DNA of 54,694 nucleotides from CAZWHE01 sp964633825 (GCA_964633825.1 CAZWHE010000005.1:1-54694), one strand, 5' to 3'. Counted from the first letter of the stretch, positions 9,487 to 18,228 are shown. Program-made: numbers and translations. The notes: generated by a model not told the origin, from the letters alone.

Positions 9487-10721
9487 AGATTAACAAAAAA
9501 ACGATCGCTCTCTCCTTTTTCGGAGTCCTTGCAGCGGCGCTGATCGTCTGGGCTTTATCAGGCCGGTTCGCTGAAAAGGGCGACGATCATTCCGATCACG
9601 AAGGCCACGCGCATTCTGAAAAGGACGACGCCGCCCACGAGGACAATGTCGTCCACGAGGACGATGTCGTCCACCTGGACGACGCCGTTCTCGAAGAGTT
9701 CGGCGTGGAGATGGAAACGGCCCGCTCCGGAACGCTTCGGATCTCGAGAAACCTGCCCGGTGAAGTCCGGGCCAACGAGGACCGGCTGGCCCACATCGTT
9801 CCCCGTGTTTCCGGCGTTGTCCTCGAAGTGGCCAAGAACCTCGGCGACCCCGTGGCCGCCGGAGAAGTCATGGCCGTCCTGGAAAGCCGCGAGCTCGCCA
9901 CGGCCAAATCCGCCTTCCTGGCGGCCAAGGAACGGGTCGCCATCGCCGAAACCGCTTTCCAGCGGGAAGAGGCGCTCTGGAAGAAAAAGATTTCCGCGGA
10001 AATGGAGTTCCTCCAGGCCCGGCAGGAGCTGGCCGTGGCCCGGATCGACCTCCGGTCCGCCGAGCACAAGCTCTATGCTCTCGGGATCCCGCACGACCGG
10101 CTTGCCGGGCTTCCCGAACAGTCGGACGACTCGCTCACGAGATTCGAGATCACCGCCCCTCTCGACGGAACGGTGATCTACAAGCACATCACCCTCGGAG
10201 AGGCCCTCAAGGACGACGCCCAGGCATTCATCGTTGCCGACCTTAGCGACCTGTGGGTCGATCTGAGCGTTTACCGGGAGGATCTCCCCTTCATCAGAAA
10301 AGGCCAGAAAGTCGAGATCTCTGCGGGCCACGGAATTCCCGATGCCGCGGGAGAGATTTCCTACGTGGGCGCCCTGATCGGCGAACAGACGCGGACCGCC
10401 CTGGCGCGCGTCGTGCTCTCCAATCACAACGGCTGCTGGAAGCCCGGTCTCTATGTCACGGGAAAGGTTATCGTGGAAGAGCGCGAGGTCCCGCTGCTCG
10501 TTCCGAAAAGCGCCCTGCTCACGATCGACGGCCGGCCCTCTCTTTTCGTGAAAACCGAGGACGCCTACGAGCCCCGTCCGGTCACCACGGGCCTTTCCGA
10601 TGCAACGGGCGTCGAAATCACTTCGGGGCTTTCGGCCGGGCAGATCTATGTTGCCAAGGGCGCTTTCACGCTGAAGGCACAGCTTTCGAAAGAGACATTC
10701 GGCAGCGGCCACAATCACTGA
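9483..10721 (+). CDS. czcB: CzcB-type periplasmic adaptor with His/Asp-rich N-terminus
   Basis: Membrane-fusion protein of the second system, 412 aa. A membrane anchor is at about 7-26, followed at about 36-66 by a strongly acidic, His-rich stretch (DDHSDHEGHAHSEKDD, then three 6-residue repeats of the VVHEDD type) that could bind divalent metal in the periplasm. The classic adaptor domains follow: barrel-sandwich (VVLEVAKNLGDPVAAGEV), helical hairpin and beta-barrel (TAPLDGTVIYKHITLGE). The C-terminus ends in SGHNH. The ATG overlaps the czcC stop by four bases. The His-rich leader favours Zn/Co/Cd over Cu(I), but this is inferred. Confidence 0.93.
   Translation: MKINKKTIALSFFGVLAAALIVWALSGRFAEKGDDHSDHEGHAHSEKDDAAHEDNVVHEDDVVHLDDAVLEEFGVEMETARSGTLRISRNLPGEVRANEDRLAHIVPRVSGVVLEVAKNLGDPVAAGEVMAVLESRELATAKSAFLAAKERVAIAETAFQREEALWKKKISAEMEFLQARQELAVARIDLRSAEHKLYALGIPHDRLAGLPEQSDDSLTRFEITAPLDGTVIYKHITLGEALKDDAQAFIVADLSDLWVDLSVYREDLPFIRKGQKVEISAGHGIPDAAGEISYVGALIGEQTRTALARVVLSNHNGCWKPGLYVTGKVIVEEREVPLLVPKSALLTIDGRPSLFVKTEDAYEPRPVTTGLSDATGVEITSGLSAGQIYVAKGAFTLKAQLSKETFGSGHNH
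9624..9677 (+). repeat. Three tandem 18-bp units in czcB
   Basis: Units at 9624-9641, 9642-9659 and 9660-9677 (pattern GACRAYGYCGYCCACSWG) encode repeated His/Asp hexapeptides of the adaptor's metal-binding-like leader. They are in frame and not perfectly identical, so they are not a fresh duplication. Confidence 0.8.
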
Positions 10722-10740
10722 CAGCAGGGAGGTTAGGATC

Positions 10741-12666
10741 ATGTTCAAGGTTTTTCAGTTCGTTCTCCACAACCGGCTGTTGATGCTCGTTCTGGCCGCC
10801 CTTGTTCTCGGGGTTGGATATATGAGCTACCGCAGTCTTCCCGTCGACGCCTTTCCCGATGTCTCTCCGAACCTGGTCCAGGTCTTCACCGAAACCGAGG
10901 GCCTGGCTCCCGAGGAGATCGAAAAATACGTCACCTATCCCATCGAGTCGGCCATGAACGGCCTTCCGGGCGTGAAGCTCGTGCGCTCCGTGTCCAACTT
11001 CGGCCTCTCCGTGGTGAACGTCTACTTCGAGGACGGCATGGACATCTACTTCTGCCGCCGGCTCGTCGGGGAACGCATTCAAGAGTCGCGGGAGCAGATT
11101 CCGTCCGGTTTCGGCGAACCCCAGATGGGGCCGATCTCCACCGGCATGGGGCTCGTTCTTTTCTATTACCTCGACGACAAAAGCGGAACGCACTCGCTGG
11201 AAGAGCTCAGGACCATCCAGGATTGGCTCGTCAAATTTCATCTCCAGAACGTTCCCGGGGTCACCGAGGTTCTTGGAATCGGGGGCTTTGAAAAACAGTA
11301 CCACGTCACCATCACACCCGACTCCCTCCTCCGCTACGGCGTGACCATCAACGACGTGATCGACAAGATCCGGGACAACAACCTGAACGTGGGAGCCCAG
11401 TTCATCGAGAAGAACGCCGAGGAATACATCGTGCGCTCCATCGGCCTCGCTTCGTCCCTGGCCGACATCGAAAACATCGTCATCAAAGCCGAAGAAGGCA
11501 CGCCGATCTTCCTCAGACAGGTCGCCGATGTGAGCATCGGCGGCGCTGTCCGCCGCGGCCTTCAGACCAGAAACGGCGTGGAGGAGGTCATCGCCGGGCA
11601 GGTGGTCAAGCTCTTCGGGGCCAATTCCTCCACTGTTATCGAAGAAGTGGAAAAGCGGATGAACGAAATCAACCGGACCCTGCCCGAAGGGGTCCGGCTC
11701 GTTCCCTACTACGAGCAGAAAACCCTCGTCAGGGCCTGCGTGGCCACGGTGACAAACGCCCTGATCACGGGGTTCGTGCTCGTCGTCCTAGTCATTCTCG
11801 CATTCATGGGCGGTTTCCGGCCGAGCCTGGTCGTGGCCCTCACCCTTCCCTTTTCGATCTTCTTCGCCGCGCTCTGGATGAAATACCTCGGCATCTCGGC
11901 CAACCTCATGTCCCTGGGCGGCCTGGCCATCGCCATCGGCATGATTGTGGACGGCACGATCGTGATCGTCGAAAACGTGGACCGCACGCTCAGGGAATCG
12001 AAAGCCGCGGAACAACGAAAGGAGACGGTGGCCCGCGCATGTCTCGAGGTGGGGCGTCCCATTCTCTTCGCCATTTCCATCATCATCATCGTTTTCCTGC
12101 CCCTCTTCGCTCTCGAGGGGGTGGAGGGCAAAACCTTCCGCCCGCTCGCCCTCACCATCGTCCTCGCCATGTCGGGCTCTCTCGTCTACGCTGTTTTCCT
12201 GGCCCCTGTTTTTTCACACCTCCTCATGGGCCGCGTCCGTCCCAAGGGCGGGAGCGAAATCGCTTCCGGGCCTGCGCTTTCCAACCGGCTTCTGAAAATC
12301 TACCGGCCTCTCGTCTCCTTCTTCGTGAAGAGACGCGGCTTCGCCGTCGCCCTGGCGGCCGCATTGATCCTGACCGGCCTCTTCCTCTTTCCGCTCCTGG
12401 GATCCGAGTTCACGCCAAGGCTCCAGGAGGGAGCGATGGTCCTTCGCCTCACCATGGCGCCATCCATTTCGCTCGTGGAGAGCAAGCGGACGACCCACCT
12501 CGTCGAGAAGCGTCTTCTGAAGGTCCTTGAGATCAAGGAGGTCGTCAGCCGGATCGGGCGCGGCGAGGTGGGCGCACACACCGACCCGATCAACACGGCC
12601 GAGATGTATATCCTGCTCGCACCGAAGGATGAATGGCGCTTTGCCCGGACCCAGGACGAGCTCTAG
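10741..12666 (+). CDS. czcA: CzcA-type RND pump, N-terminal part up to an in-frame TAG
   Basis: First 641 residues of an HME-RND pump. The first membrane helix is at about 10-28, then a periplasmic porter segment with DAFPDVSPN and GLAPEEIEKYVTYPIE. Central membrane helices follow, with AIGMIVDGTIVIVEN holding the Asp and Glu that relay protons. A second helix cluster leads into the next porter domain, with SEFTPRLQEGAMVLR. The frame is stopped by TAG at 12664-12666, after DEL, and the same frame continues without another interruption to 13848. The ATG has GGGAGG eight bases upstream. Related proteins are continuous at this point (about 1030 residues), so this is a nonsense mutation, a sequencing or assembly error, or a real split. 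Confidence 0.88.
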   Translation: MFKVFQFVLHNRLLMLVLAALVLGVGYMSYRSLPVDAFPDVSPNLVQVFTETEGLAPEEIEKYVTYPIESAMNGLPGVKLVRSVSNFGLSVVNVYFEDGMDIYFCRRLVGERIQESREQIPSGFGEPQMGPISTGMGLVLFYYLDDKSGTHSLEELRTIQDWLVKFHLQNVPGVTEVLGIGGFEKQYHVTITPDSLLRYGVTINDVIDKIRDNNLNVGAQFIEKNAEEYIVRSIGLASSLADIENIVIKAEEGTPIFLRQVADVSIGGAVRRGLQTRNGVEEVIAGQVVKLFGANSSTVIEEVEKRMNEINRTLPEGVRLVPYYEQKTLVRACVATVTNALITGFVLVVLVILAFMGGFRPSLVVALTLPFSIFFAALWMKYLGISANLMSLGGLAIAIGMIVDGTIVIVENVDRTLRESKAAEQRKETVARACLEVGRPILFAISIIIIVFLPLFALEGVEGKTFRPLALTIVLAMSGSLVYAVFLAPVFSHLLMGRVRPKGGSEIASGPALSNRLLKIYRPLVSFFVKRRGFAVALAAALILTGLFLFPLLGSEFTPRLQEGAMVLRLTMAPSISLVESKRTTHLVEKRLLKVLEIKEVVSRIGRGEVGAHTDPINTAEMYILLAPKDEWRFARTQDEL

Positions 12667-12684
12667 GAGGTCATCCGGAAAGAA

Positions 12685-13848
12685 GTGGGCGAAATACCCG
12701 GCGTGCTGACCAACTTCACCCAGCCGATCGAGATGACCGTCGACGAGCTCCTCGAAGGCATCCGCGCCGAGCTGGCGATCAAGCTCTTCGGCGAGGACCT
12801 CGATCTCTTGAAGCGGAAGGGGGACGAAATCGCCGCCGCGGTCCGGAAGGTGCGTGGCGCCGCCGATGTCCAGGTCGATCAGGTCGGCGGAACGCCCCAG
12901 CTCCTGATCCGGATCGACCGGCAGGCGATCGCGCGCCACGGCATCAACGTTTCCGACGTGCAGGAGGTCCTGGGCGCGGCTGTGGGCGGCGAGAAAGCCG
13001 GCCAGGTCTTCGAGGGCATCCGGCGGTTCGACATTCTCGTCCGTTTCGCCCGGGCCGCCAGGGAGAGCCCGGAAGCGATCGGCCGGATTCTCATCGAAGG
13101 GCCCGGAGGCATCAAGGTTCCCATTTCCCAGATCGCCCGGATCGAAGAGATCATCGGCCCCCGGCAGATCACGCGCGAGAATAACCAGCGCTTCATCAGC
13201 GTGCAGTGCAACGTGACGGGGCGCGATATCGGTTCGTTCGTGGAAGAGGCGCAGGGCGTCATCGACCGTGACATCGATCTTCCGCCCGGCTGCTTCGTGA
13301 GCTGGGGCGGAGAGTTCCGCCTCCAGCAGGAAGCCAACAAACGGCTGGCCCTTGTGATCCCGGCGGCCTTGCTCTTGATCTTCGTCCTCCTCTATTCGTG
13401 CTTCAACTCCCTGATGAACGCTCTTCTCATCATGCTCAACATTCCCCTGGCCCTGGTCGGCGGCGTGGCCGGGCTCTGGCTGACAAGCCAGAACCTTTCC
13501 GTTCCGGCGTCAGTGGGCTTCATCGCCCTCTTCGGCATCGCCCTCGAAAACGGAATGGTTCTTGTCACCACGATGAATCAGCTCGTCCGCCGGGGTGCGG
13601 CTCCGGACGACGCATCGATCACGGGCGCCGGCCTGCGCCTTCGCCCCGTTCTGATAACGGCGCTCACCACGGCCCTCGGGCTGATTCCGCTTCTCTTTTC
13701 GACCGGAACGGGAAGCGAGGTGCAGCGGCCGCTCGCCACGGTCGTCGTCGGCGGCCTGATCACGTCGACGCTCCTCACCCTGCTCGTCCTGCCGGCGCTC
13801 TACAAATGGTTTGCCGGGACGGCCGACTCCGAGACCAGGCCAACATGA
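12685..13848 (+). CDS. czcA: CzcA-type RND pump, C-terminal part (same frame, downstream of TAG)
   Basis: Residues homologous to about 650-1035 of CzcA, in the same reading frame as the preceding part. It contains the second porter lobe (TQPIEMTVDELLEGIRAEL; VQVDQVGGTPQLLIRIDR) and the last five membrane helices (AALLLIFVLLYSCFNSLMNA; GFIALFGIALENGMVLVTTM). The first possible start after the TAG is GTG 12685. The TAG itself forms part of TAGGAGGT, a perfect Shine-Dalgarno, but with about 14 bases to the GTG. Whether this half is made separately is unknown. A one-base substitution at the stop would restore a full-length pump of 1035 residues. Confidence 0.82.
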   Translation: MGEIPGVLTNFTQPIEMTVDELLEGIRAELAIKLFGEDLDLLKRKGDEIAAAVRKVRGAADVQVDQVGGTPQLLIRIDRQAIARHGINVSDVQEVLGAAVGGEKAGQVFEGIRRFDILVRFARAARESPEAIGRILIEGPGGIKVPISQIARIEEIIGPRQITRENNQRFISVQCNVTGRDIGSFVEEAQGVIDRDIDLPPGCFVSWGGEFRLQQEANKRLALVIPAALLLIFVLLYSCFNSLMNALLIMLNIPLALVGGVAGLWLTSQNLSVPASVGFIALFGIALENGMVLVTTMNQLVRRGAAPDDASITGAGLRLRPVLITALTTALGLIPLLFSTGTGSEVQRPLATVVVGGLITSTLLTLLVLPALYKWFAGTADSETRPT

Positions 13849-13894
13849 TGCCAGACCCGGGCCGATCGTTTATACTGGCCGGTTGGAGAATAGG

Positions 13895-14656
13895 ATGAAC
13901 AGCAGCGGATCGAAGCCGTGGTACGTGCGCTCCTTCGGCGAGCTCTACCCCCTGGTTTACAGGCAGAGGGACGATGCGAGCGCGCACAACGAGATCAAGG
14001 CTCTCTTCCGTTTTCTCGACGTGACGGGCGACGGACCCGTTCTCGATCTCTGCTGCGGCGCGGGACGGCACGCCGCTGTCGTGGGTGGGCTCGGCTTTCG
14101 CGTCTTCGGAATCGACCTTTCTCCGCAGCTCCTCCGGCTGGCCGCAGAGCGTCCCGGCCTTGTGGGGCGGCTGGCTCGCGCCGACATGAGGCGGATCCCC
14201 TTCGCGGACGGGAGCTTCGGCTTCGTTCTGAACCTCTTCACGAGCTTCGGCTATTTCGAGAACGACGCCGACAACGAAGCGGTCCTGCATGATGCGGCGC
14301 GCGTGCTCCGTCCCGGCGGCGTTCTCGTCATCGACCACGTCAACCGGACCACCCTCGAGAAAGAAATCGTCCCGAAAAGCGAGGAGAAGCGCGACGGCTT
14401 CCTGATCCGGCAGCAGCGACGGATAGAGGGAAATAGAATTTTCAAGAAGATCGACGTGACCGACCCGGACGGACAGGCTTTCTCTTTCACCGAATCGGTC
14501 CGCCTCTACGGGCCGGATGAAATCGCCGCTCTCTGCCGGAAGGCCGGTCTCGAAAAAAGAAAGATCCTGGGGTCTTTTCATGGAGAGGAATTCGGCCCGA
14601 GCTCGGAGAGGATGATCGTTGTGGTTGAAAAGCCGGGAGGTGAACGGAATGAGTGA
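13895..14656 (+). CDS. Class I SAM-dependent methyltransferase, bsh operon (candidate N-methyl-bacillithiol synthase)
   Basis: Predicted 253 aa methyltransferase with the Rossmann SAM-binding motif VLDLCCGAGRHA (about 48-59), an acidic residue ending beta-2 (GIDLS), a motif-IV-like FGFVLNLFTSFGYF and VLRPGGVLVIDHV. ATG 13895 is chosen over an upstream in-frame ATG (13811), because TTGGAGAATAGG precedes it and the upstream residues look like read-through of czcA antisense composition. Its stop overlaps the bshC start by 8 bases, so it belongs to the bacillithiol operon. In Chlorobium, a SAM methyltransferase (NmbA) converts bacillithiol to N-methyl-bacillithiol, so this gene is a good candidate for the same step. 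That assignment rests on context, not on a diagnostic residue. Confidence 0.85.
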   Translation: MNSSGSKPWYVRSFGELYPLVYRQRDDASAHNEIKALFRFLDVTGDGPVLDLCCGAGRHAAVVGGLGFRVFGIDLSPQLLRLAAERPGLVGRLARADMRRIPFADGSFGFVLNLFTSFGYFENDADNEAVLHDAARVLRPGGVLVIDHVNRTTLEKEIVPKSEEKRDGFLIRQQRRIEGNRIFKKIDVTDPDGQAFSFTESVRLYGPDEIAALCRKAGLEKRKILGSFHGEEFGPSSERMIVVVEKPGGERNE

Positions 14657-16226
14657 GCCCCGTTTCCGTGTCTCCCTGCTCAATTTCGCCGCGCTCCCCC
14701 AGTTCGGTCCGGGACACCTTCTTTCGCGGCTCGCAAAAGGGGAGCCGGCGGGCAAAGGGTTCCCGCTCCTCCAAAGCGGCGCGGCATCCGAGCTGAGCGC
14801 TTCCCCATTCATGAACACTGCTCGCCTGGCCGGGATTCTTTCCGAATCGAACCCCCAATACGGAGGTTCCGCGCTCGGCGGCGCGGAAGCGGATGCACCC
14901 GTCCGTTTCGTCGTCGCCGGCCAGCAGGCGGGCCTTCTCACCGGGCCGCTCTACACCTTCCTCAAGGCCGTGACCATCATCCGCCTCGCAAAAGACCTTG
15001 AATCGAGCACGGGCGTTTGCCATCTCCCCCTCTTCTGGATGGCATCGGAGGATCACGACATCATCGAGGTGAACCGTTTCTCCCTCGGCGGCAGGCACTT
15101 TGTTGCGGGCGATCCCGCTGAAAACACTCCGGCCCTGCGGCCGCAGGTCGCCACTATCCCGCTCGAACCTTACAAGGACGCAATCCTGCGCTTCCTCGAT
15201 AAAAATCTTCCGGGTGAACAGCAAAACCGGGATTTCGTTATCAACAGGATCGCCGAGTGTTCCTTCAAAACATACGCGACCCTGTTTCACGACCTGATGA
15301 CCGGACTCTTTCATGAGCACGATCTCGCTGTCGCCGACCCCCTCGCGCTCCGGCCCCTCACCGCGCCCGTGCTTGCCGCCCTTGTCGAGAAATGGCCCGA
15401 TGTGTCGGCCTCTTTCGAGGAGGGCTCGGCAAGGCTGCGGGAAGAAGGCTTCGAGCCCCCTCTCGCGGAGCCCGGTTTCTTCGAGATCAGGGAGGGGATG
15501 CGCGTCAAGGCCGGCGTTTCAACCGCCGGCGTCCGCCTCTCTTCAGGGAGCTGCTCCTTCGACGAGGCGGCGGAGCGTATCCGCCGGAACCCCGGCTCTT
15601 TCTCGCCCGACGCGGCGCTCCGGCCCGTGCTCCAGGACGCCGTGATCCCCGCCGGCGCGTTCGTGGCCGGACCGTCGGAGCTTCTCTATCTCCGGCAGAT
15701 CGATCCCGTCTACAAAGTGATCGGAGTCCGGCGCGCGCCGCTCCGCCCGCGCGTTTCAGCCACATTCGTCGACCCGAAAACAGCTCGAACGGCGCGCAAG
15801 CTCGGCCTGGAGAAGGAGAATCTCTTCGAGGTGCGCAGGCTCCTGGGTGAATACCAAAACCCCCCGGCCGAAGACGACGCCGATCTCGCCGGCCTGAAAG
15901 AGGCGGGCGGCCGCCTTCTCGATCTGCTCGACGGCCTGCTCGAAAAGAGAGAGTCGAAGGGTCTCCTCCGAAGCCGCAACACCCTGGCCGGGCACCTGAA
16001 GAAGATCACGTCCCGGATCCGGAAGATCAAGTCGGAGGAATCGGGGCGTGGGCGGGACATTCTCGAAAAAACGGCCGCCGCCATCCTTCCCAAGGGAAAG
16101 TTCCAGGAGCGCGCGATCAATGTTTTCGAGCTCGTTGCGCGGCTGGGGCCGCGGTTTCCGGACCGCGCCGTCGAGCTCCTCGACCCCTGGGAAATCGCAC
16201 ACCATCTCGTGGAGATTGAACCATGA
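14649..16226 (+). CDS. bshC: BshC, putative cysteine-adding enzyme of bacillithiol biosynthesis
   Basis: Predicted 525 aa, the usual length for BshC. It catalyses, or is required for, the last step of bacillithiol synthesis, joining cysteine to GlcN-malate. Visible family features are FVVAGQQAGLLTGPLYTFLK (about 90-109), PLFWMASEDHDIIEVN (about 128-143), GPSELLYLRQIDPVYK, and a C-terminal coiled-coil region (KKITSRIRKIKSEESG) followed by GKFQERAINVF. ATG 14649 follows GGGAGGTGA and overlaps the methyltransferase stop. A longer frame upstream (14619) lacks such a site. Its stop overlaps the bshB1 ATG (ATGA). Confidence 0.95.
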   Translation: MSEPRFRVSLLNFAALPQFGPGHLLSRLAKGEPAGKGFPLLQSGAASELSASPFMNTARLAGILSESNPQYGGSALGGAEADAPVRFVVAGQQAGLLTGPLYTFLKAVTIIRLAKDLESSTGVCHLPLFWMASEDHDIIEVNRFSLGGRHFVAGDPAENTPALRPQVATIPLEPYKDAILRFLDKNLPGEQQNRDFVINRIAECSFKTYATLFHDLMTGLFHEHDLAVADPLALRPLTAPVLAALVEKWPDVSASFEEGSARLREEGFEPPLAEPGFFEIREGMRVKAGVSTAGVRLSSGSCSFDEAAERIRRNPGSFSPDAALRPVLQDAVIPAGAFVAGPSELLYLRQIDPVYKVIGVRRAPLRPRVSATFVDPKTARTARKLGLEKENLFEVRRLLGEYQNPPAEDDADLAGLKEAGGRLLDLLDGLLEKRESKGLLRSRNTLAGHLKKITSRIRKIKSEESGRGRDILEKTAAAILPKGKFQERAINVFELVARLGPRFPDRAVELLDPWEIAHHLVEIEP

Positions 16227-16945
16227 ACAAAATCGACATACTCGCCATGGGCGCCCACCCCGACGACGTGGAGCTCATCGCCGGCGGCACCATCGCCAAG
16301 ATGATCGACAGGGGCAGAACAATCGTCATCGCCGACCTGACTCGCGGCGAGATCGGCACGCGGGGCGACGGCGAAACCCGCGCGCGCGAAGCGGCCGAAG
16401 CGGCCCGCATTCTCGGTGTGCGGGAGCGCATCAACCTCGACATGGGAGACGGCCGTGTCGAGGACAGCCTGGAGAACCGCATCCGTGTCGTAGAAACGAT
16501 CCGGCGCTTCCGCCCCGCCATCGTCATGGCCCACCACTGGAACGACCTCCACCCCGACCACTGCGCCGCCGGAAACCTTGTGTCGCACATCATGGAATCT
16601 GCCGGCATCGGCAAGTTCCCGGCCCGGGGAGAGCCCTTTCGCCCCAATGCTTTTCTCTTTTTCATGGGACGCCTTCCGTTCACGCCCGACTTCGTCGTCG
16701 ACACGACGGGGTTCTTCGAAAAGAAAGCCGCCGCCGTCCGCGCCTATCGCTCCCAGCTCCACGATCGGGAAAGCTCGGAGCCGGCAACCCACATTTCGAG
16801 GCCCGATTTCCTTGTCCGCCTCGAAGCGCGGGACCGGCACTTCGGAAACCTGATCGACAGGACGCACGGCGAGCCCTTTGTCATGAAACGGACCGTGCCG
16901 ATGGACGACCCGGCGGCCCATTTCGCGCCCTTCGAAAAGATGTGA
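16223..16945 (+). CDS. bshB1: BshB1, N-acetylglucosaminyl-malate deacetylase (LmbE family)
   Basis: Zinc-dependent deacetylase, 240 aa, that removes acetate from GlcNAc-malate in bacillithiol synthesis. The LmbE/PIG-L metal motif AMGAHPDDVE (His/Asp/Asp at about 12-15) is at the N-terminus. The second metal-ligand motif HHWNDLHPDHCAAG is at about 101-114. The segment ADLTRGEIGTRGDGETRARE is characteristic of BshB1. GGAG lies eight bases before the ATG, which overlaps the bshC stop. Confidence 0.95.
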   Translation: MNKIDILAMGAHPDDVELIAGGTIAKMIDRGRTIVIADLTRGEIGTRGDGETRAREAAEAARILGVRERINLDMGDGRVEDSLENRIRVVETIRRFRPAIVMAHHWNDLHPDHCAAGNLVSHIMESAGIGKFPARGEPFRPNAFLFFMGRLPFTPDFVVDTTGFFEKKAAAVRAYRSQLHDRESSEPATHISRPDFLVRLEARDRHFGNLIDRTHGEPFVMKRTVPMDDPAAHFAPFEKM

Positions 16946-16961
16946 AGGAGGAACGATTGCC

Positions 16962-18056
16962 ATGCGCATCGCCATCTCGTGCCATCCCACGACGGGCGGC
17001 TCCGGCATCGCCGCCACCGAGCTCGCTCTCGCCCTGGCTGATCGCGGACATGAGATCCATTTGGTTAGCTTCGCCCGGCCGCTTCGTTTCGAGGAGAGGG
17101 CGGGGGTGACCTTCCACGAGGCGAGCGTCTTCGACTATCCCCTTTTCGCCCACCCCCCGCAGGATCTCTGCCTGGCCAACAAGCTGGCCGAAGTGGTGAA
17201 AGCCCATAACATCGAGCTGATCCACGCGCACTACGCCGTGCCCCACGCCGTCTGCGCCATCATGGCGAGAGACATTTCGGGAATGAAGCCCAAGGTGGCG
17301 GCCACGCTTCACGGCACGGACATCACCCTCGTTGGAAAGAGGAAGGAGTTTTTCGACCTTGTCCGCCACACGCTAGACGAGTGCGACGGGCTCACGGCCG
17401 TGTCGGAGTGGTTGAAAAGCCGGATCACAGAAACCTTCCGCCCGAAGCGCGAACCCGTTGTGATCCACAACTTCGTCGACTCCGGGAGGTTCAATCCCGA
17501 GGGGCGCTGCCCGCTTGCGATCTCGGGCGCCCTCGAAGTGATTCACGCATCGAACTTCCGCCCCGTGAAGCGCGTCGCCGACGTGGTGAGCGTTTTCGCC
17601 GGGATCCAGCGCCGCCTCCCGGCGCGGCTCCTCCTTCTCGGCGAAGGGCCCGAGCTCGGAAAAGCCCGCGTCCTGGCTGCCGAGCTCGGCATCAGCGACA
17701 CGGTGATCTTCAACGGCCCCTGCGCCCACATGGCCGAGGTGCTCCGCTGCGGCCACCTCTTTCTCCTCCTCAGCGACCACGAATCGTTCGGACTCTCGGC
17801 CCTCGAAGCCATGGCCTGCGGCGTTCCCGTTCTCGGATCGGACACGGGCGGGCTCCCCGAGGTGGTCGTTGACGGCGAGACGGGGATCCTGTGCGGGAAG
17901 GGCGACATCGAGAGCGCCGTGGAACGGGCCGTCACCTTTCTCTCCGACAGGGACGCCTGGGCGAAGATGAGCGCGGCCGCGGCACGGCGCTCCCGGGATG
18001 TCTTCGGGATGGAGAAGGTCGTGGCCCGGTACGAAGGGTTTTACGAGAGTCTCTGA
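16962..18056 (+). CDS. bshA: BshA, N-acetylglucosaminyl-L-malate synthase (GT4 glycosyltransferase)
   Basis: GT4-family glycosyltransferase, 364 aa, that transfers GlcNAc from UDP-GlcNAc to L-malate, the first step of bacillithiol synthesis. The N-terminal nucleotide-fold loop is CHPTTGGSGIAATELALALA. ATLHGTDITLVG lies near 111. HASNFRPVKRVADVV near 195 is a BshA hallmark. The donor-binding motif is ESFGLSALEAMACGVPVLGS. AAGGAGG precedes the ATG by about ten bases. It is last in the operon, 16 bases after bshB1. Confidence 0.95.
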   Translation: MRIAISCHPTTGGSGIAATELALALADRGHEIHLVSFARPLRFEERAGVTFHEASVFDYPLFAHPPQDLCLANKLAEVVKAHNIELIHAHYAVPHAVCAIMARDISGMKPKVAATLHGTDITLVGKRKEFFDLVRHTLDECDGLTAVSEWLKSRITETFRPKREPVVIHNFVDSGRFNPEGRCPLAISGALEVIHASNFRPVKRVADVVSVFAGIQRRLPARLLLLGEGPELGKARVLAAELGISDTVIFNGPCAHMAEVLRCGHLFLLLSDHESFGLSALEAMACGVPVLGSDTGGLPEVVVDGETGILCGKGDIESAVERAVTFLSDRDAWAKMSAAAARRSRDVFGMEKVVARYEGFYESL

Positions 18057-18090
18057 GCCTTCCGCTTCATGGACTTCTCGGTTGCTTCAG

Positions 18091-18200
18091 GCACATTTTG
18101 TCGATTCTGTGCTAAGAAATCTCACGCGTTTTCCCGCACAAAAATAACAATTTGTCGTTTTTGTGCTGAAAATTTCACGTTTTGTCTCGGCGTGAAATCG
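18091..18200. repeat. AT-rich imperfect tandem repeat with hairpins between convergent genes
   Basis: Two degenerate units start at GCACA 18091 and 18136 (period about 45-50). Each has the core TTTGTCGNTTNTGTGCT followed by AAATYTCACG. Within the second, GCACAAAAA (18136-18144) pairs with TTTTTGTGC (18157-18165). A further dyad, ATTTCACG with CGTGAAAT, spans about 18172-18198. The block lies between the bshA stop and the convergent MBL-hydrolase stop and is AT-rich compared with the genes around it. It might act as a bidirectional transcription end, but there is no clean GC stem plus U-tract. No further copies were seen in the window. Confidence 0.55.
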
Positions 18201-18228
18201 ACACCTTCCCCCCCAATAAAAACCCCGG

